NCBI RefSeq assembly: GCF_019399895.1
Contig: NC_091866.1
Span: forward strand, 8,251,308 to 8,315,307
From: Cardiocondyla obscurior
Taxonomy: Eukaryota; Arthropoda; Insecta; Hymenoptera; Formicidae
Length of the DNA stretch: 64,000 nt
Direction: 5' to 3'
The translations under genes were made by a program, and so were the position numbers. Below the pieces are notes generated by a model, which was not told the origin of the DNA, ran no database searches, and worked only from the letters and a program-made list of their open reading frames with translations. This document shows positions 60,301 to 64,000 of this stretch, in pieces (within the stretch, counting starts at the first letter, position 1; each line of letters begins with the position of its first letter).

Positions 60301-61300
60301 TCAAAAAATGAACATTTTTCGCGTTTTTTAAACATCGCAATTATCGCTCTAATAATTCCCGCGTTATGCATAATGAATTTACATTAATTAAAATAAAAAT
60401 GAGTTTACATTAATTAAAATATTTAAGCCTATGCATTTAGGCACGGCAGGATATTGTTAAAAAAATTTAGCGATTGTATTTATACGAGAAAATAGACTAC
60501 AATAATTTATGATTTTTTATGTGAATTTTTATCTACAAATATGTTTAGCAATTAATGAGCGAATGAGTGTCGACGAGTTGTTAATGTAATTTTGAAATTT
60601 GGGGAAGAGAAATGCGTTACCGTTTATGTCAAAGTGAAGTATCCTTCTGGTCCGAGATATCGTTCAAGGTTGAGTGAATTATCCGGCTTGCGTATGCGAT
60701 ATCTTGCGTGTGTTATCTAAATTACGCATCTGACGTGTCGGGTGCACTAACTACATTACGTTGCTTGATATCCGAATCGAATAATCCGCTTTGCTGTTCA
60801 GTCTACATCAAGTCATTTGTGACAAACTCTGACCTGTCGAATATTACTAACTTATATGAACTTATCATACACGCGCTTGCCACATTAGCGTCATTACGGC
60901 GCGTCGCAGATACATATCTCCTTATTTCTTTTCTTTGTTTCAAACCTCCATTTAACACGTAAATAAAAAAAGAACGTTAAACCATAGAATGTAAGCGCTC
61001 GACGGCGAGAACTTTCTTTCAGAAATACTTTATATATGAAAATAATTCGGATGCTTAATCCTCCTTTTCGTAACGTATCCGCGAAAAATTTAGTTAATTA
61101 ATTTTGTAATTTTAATATATTAATTTTAATAATTCCCTCTTGAAACCTGAAGATTCTGGAATATTAAGAATTGCAGCGACGAACGCATTATTATTTATGA
61201 AATTGATATTTAATAAAGTTATCGCCACGCGAAAGGTCAAATCTATATAAATTATATTAAAGAAAAGTTTCGTAGGGCATTAAAATCCAATCAATTTCAC
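60301..61300. other. AT-rich stretch with a short tandem duplication
   Basis: AT-rich throughout. ATGAATTTACATTAATTAAA at 60373 recurs 26 bases downstream at 60399 with one substitution. No gene is visible. Confidence 0.5.
60373..60421. repeat. Short tandem duplication (23 of 26 bases per unit)
   Basis: Two copies of an AT-rich unit starting ATGAATTTACATT and ATGAGTTTACATT, 26 bases apart, with 22 of 23 compared bases identical. Confidence 0.8.
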
Positions 61301-61885
61301 TTATTGACTTATATTGATTATCCTCCAAGGAGTTTAAACGCAACCGCGAGACTTCGCCGAGTACGTGACGCTCTTATATCCATCCCACGCGCTCCAAGAA
61401 TGCACCCGGCGTACCATACGCCCGAGAATTCACCTGCAAAAAATTCCCAGCTGCACCTACTTCTCCCAGTGGAGAAGGTGAATACGTGCTATATAAGCGA
61501 GCGTACAAACATGCACGTACACATATGTACAGATAGCGGTGCGCTAGGCCGAGGGGTCGTCTCGGTAGCGTGCACGGCCGATCATCGTTGCAAGTTCGCG
61601 CGATGATGCATGCGAGGATACAATCCAAGTCCACCGTAATCCCCTTTCGATCCGGTGAGAGAACAGGAAAGAGAGAGGAAAAGAGAGAGAGAGAGAGAGA
61701 GAAAGCTACCCTTCGGAGAGTAGTTTCTCCGCCCTTCGTAAGCAACAACCTCGTATCCGTGACAAACCCTTTCCCTCGCGGACGCATGTCAACCTTATGC
61801 ACGCCCGCGCACCGGCGCACCTGTGCGCTTGTATGCGTGCTGTTCGAGCGTCCGTCCGTTCGACTAAATGCACCCTACCAAGCCG

Positions 61886-61941
61886 CAGAGCAGCAGCAGC
61901 AGCAGCAGCAGTAGCAGTAGCAGTAGCAGCAGCAGCAGCAC
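61886..61941. repeat. CAG trinucleotide microsatellite with TAG interruptions
   Basis: About eight CAG units, then alternating CAG/TAG, then further CAG units. The TAG interruptions stop the glutamine frame, so a polyglutamine-coding role on the + strand is unlikely. Confidence 0.9.
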
Positions 61942-62360
61942 CAACGGCGATAGTGACGGGATAGCAATAGCAACGGCAGCATGAGTTTCCTCCAGTAGTA
62001 GTGGCAGCGGAGGGTCTCCTCTGACAGCAAATCGATTGAACGGTATAATTTATACCACCCTCTGGCTCGTTTCCCTTTGGGTGCCCACCTACGTGTGGCA
62101 TACACACATAGTCCCCTCTTCCGCCGCTCGTCCTCCACCGATTCCACGCGCCTCTGGGGTGCATACCGTGTACCTTTCGCCCCCAGCAAAATCTCACCCC
62201 CTCACGTCGTAGTCATCGCATGAGTATTCCGCCTGTCGGCGAGCGAACCGGCGGATAATAGGGAAACCGCCAAATATGTGTCACTGTGTGCACGTAAATG
62301 CGAGAGTCTACTTGGTAAGTGTTTATCGCGTGTCCGTGACTATGTCGCGCGACTAACGCG

Positions 62361-62390
62361 AGAAAGAGAGAGAGAGAAAGAGAGAGAGAG

Positions 62391-62429
<39 letters not shown>

Positions 62430-62452
62430 AGAGAGAGAAAGAGAGAGCGAAA
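62361..62452. repeat. GA-rich microsatellite
   Basis: About 90 bases of GA repeats with AAA and G8 interruptions. On the reverse strand it is a CT run that produces Ser/Leu-rich frames. Confidence 0.9.
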
Positions 62453-62560
62453 GCTCTTCCGCTCGTTCTATCTTTACGCGTTGCACATGCGTGTCCACGT
62501 GTACGAGAATGGTACACGTATTCCGTGTGCATAGGGACGTGAGGAGGGAGAGTAGGTACA

Positions 62561-64000
62561 CGTGTGTCTGCTAGATGAATGTCCGATTGCTAGAAGCGCC
62601 CGTGGATGTAGCGCCGGTCGTCACCCTTGGCTAACAGTACGACCTGGACCTGACCGTGCTGTAGGGCAATGTGCGCATATGCCGCTGCACGCCCGCGTAC
62701 GCAACGCGCCCGTGTGTGCGTGCGCGCAATGCCGCCTACTTCACCGCTGCCAGAACTGTTGATTGCGGTCGGCGGGACGCGAGGAAAAGCGCACCGCCAC
62801 CCATCATCCACTCATCGCGACGTCCACCCCCTTCCTGTGTGCGAGCGCGCGAAAGTGCGCCCCCGTCTCGCGCTTTTCGGCCGATTTCAAGTGATTTTCA
62901 ACACACGGTGTTTCCAGCTCGAGGCCAACGGGCCTGCGGCATTCGATATTACATTTAATCGACCAATGGAATACGCGCACAAACGAAATATCGACGTATA
63001 TAGCTTCGGTGAATTTTTCAACAAGAGAATTATTTTCCATAGACGTTTACCGTCCAGGTATCAATTTTTTTTTTTTTTTTTTTTTTGCATTTAAATCGCA
63101 ACCAAAAGGATTGTAGTGCCGCCCTGTTAAAATTTGCCCTCTCGAATGCTGTTTATTTTACGGGAAAAAGCGCCATTTAAAATTATTGCAAGAATTAGCA
63201 CTTGCTATACATTTACATTAGCATTTATATTACGCAGAGAATGGTGGTATAGCTTTTAGTTTTCGACATTACGTAGTTCTTGGGTAAAAATGTTACAACC
63301 GCGTTACGAATACGTCTGAAAAATAACACGTGCGTATGCCGGCACGGCGTTATTATGTTAAAGTGTGTAAAACGCTCACCATTAGATGAATATAAATAGA
63401 TATTATTTTAATTGACTCTTTTTTTTTCATATTTCCGCAACGGACAACATCACGAATCCGCTATTACTAGTAAATGCAGCCTCGATGTGTCCGTCCGCCG
63501 AATGAATGGAGCAATTCATAACTGCGACGGAGAAAACCGTAGATAGCGCGAATACGCCCGTGGAGGTTTTATTAATTAACGAAAATTCGCGACGCCGCGC
63601 TTTTTAAATATTTCAGCGCGGGCTCCTTATCGTGACATCGTAACACGCAGTGTAATACGTTAAAACGTAGAAAAGTGGGTCACAAGCAATCGATAGCACG
63701 TGAGGGAAATAATTTTTTGCGTTCGTAATTTTGGTACGTAGGTATAAGTGAGCGCAACTTCTCACTTGCGATACACAGCGCCTTGCCCGCGACGCTTCTT
63801 TTTTTTTTTCTCGACGCTCACTCCCGCTTTAATTAACTCGCGGTTATTATGCGTCTTTGATATTGCGACAGATTAAATTACAAATCTTAATATATCACGA
63901 CGAGGACGAAGACCCGTCTATCTAAAGTAGCGCCTGCGCGTCCGACGGAGACGGTGAATTTTTATTTCGATTTAAAAGCTGCACTCAGCCGGGGCACGGT
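62561..64000. other. Right end of the window, no gene recognised
   Basis: CpG-rich to about 62960, then AT-rich with a poly-T at 63065-63086 and T-runs near 63420 and 63800. The 141-codon frame at 62669-63094 has no domain and runs into the poly-T. Nothing assignable. Confidence 0.4.

Larger units (their letters stand above)
61301..62560. other. CpG-rich stretch with TATA-like box and microsatellites
   Basis: A TATATAAG box at 61490-61497 lies in GC-rich DNA. A CAG/TAG run (61886-61941) and a GA run (62361-62452) flank DNA with a strong donor-like CTTG|GTAAGTG at 62315. This could be the 5' end of a + strand transcript, but no coding exon with a recognisable product follows within the window. 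Confidence 0.25.

Noticed and set aside
61886..61941. Polyglutamine-like CAG run at the end of a 114-codon frame
   Set aside because: TAG interruptions stop the frame inside the repeat, and the upstream peptide is not recognisable. Treated as a microsatellite.

Overview
The window looks like animal nuclear DNA, most likely from an insect of the order Hymenoptera; an ant or similar species fits the mix of CpG-rich blocks, GA/CT strand-asymmetric low-complexity blocks, and AT-rich stretches full of poly-A/poly-T. The only gene I can identify with confidence is split by long introns with GT...AG borders. No operons, CRISPR arrays, phage genes, rRNA or tRNA genes were seen. The species assignment is inference only.

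The identified gene lies on the + strand and encodes a NOL4-family protein (nucleolar protein 4 / NOL4-like). Three coding exons join in phase 0 throughout: 7150-8334 (395 codons), 37713-37865 (51 codons) and 39975-40991 (338 codons plus TGA), giving a 784-residue protein. The family signature is spread across all three exons: the N-terminal NOL4 block (NAYQPWVIKTYGD ... FRFWVKSKGF), the RVYKKVAIVENFFDII / KHAGQKRTYR block, and TYAFLPREAVTRFLLGCTECQ. Ahead of these is a 293-residue Ser/Thr/Gly-rich leader that vertebrate NOL4 lacks, as I recall it. The basic, conserved C-terminal region of vertebrate NOL4 is not found before the stop.

Layout: 1-630 is a CpG-rich promoter-like block with a probable noncoding first exon (donor at 631). 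631-6915 is the first intron. 6916-8334 is the exon carrying the 5'UTR tail and the start codon. 8335-37712 is a 29.4-kb intron with several CpG/CT-rich islands, some of which could be internal promoters. 37713-40991 holds the other two coding exons around a 2.1-kb intron. From 40992 a probable 3'UTR begins, of unknown length. From about 44 kb to the end there is no recognisable gene: AT-rich DNA alternates with purine- or pyrimidine-skewed islands. Within it are a few splice-bounded candidate exons, the best being 58713-58775 with 59067-59111 on the + strand and 54519-54600 on the - strand. None has protein-level support.

Most open frames of 60-340 codons here are by-products of GC-rich or low-complexity DNA and are not listed as genes. 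The observations worth following up are the alternative 3' end of the NOL4 gene, its missing C-terminal domain, possible internal promoters in the long intron, and recurrent CACCCTC-bearing strand-asymmetric islands.
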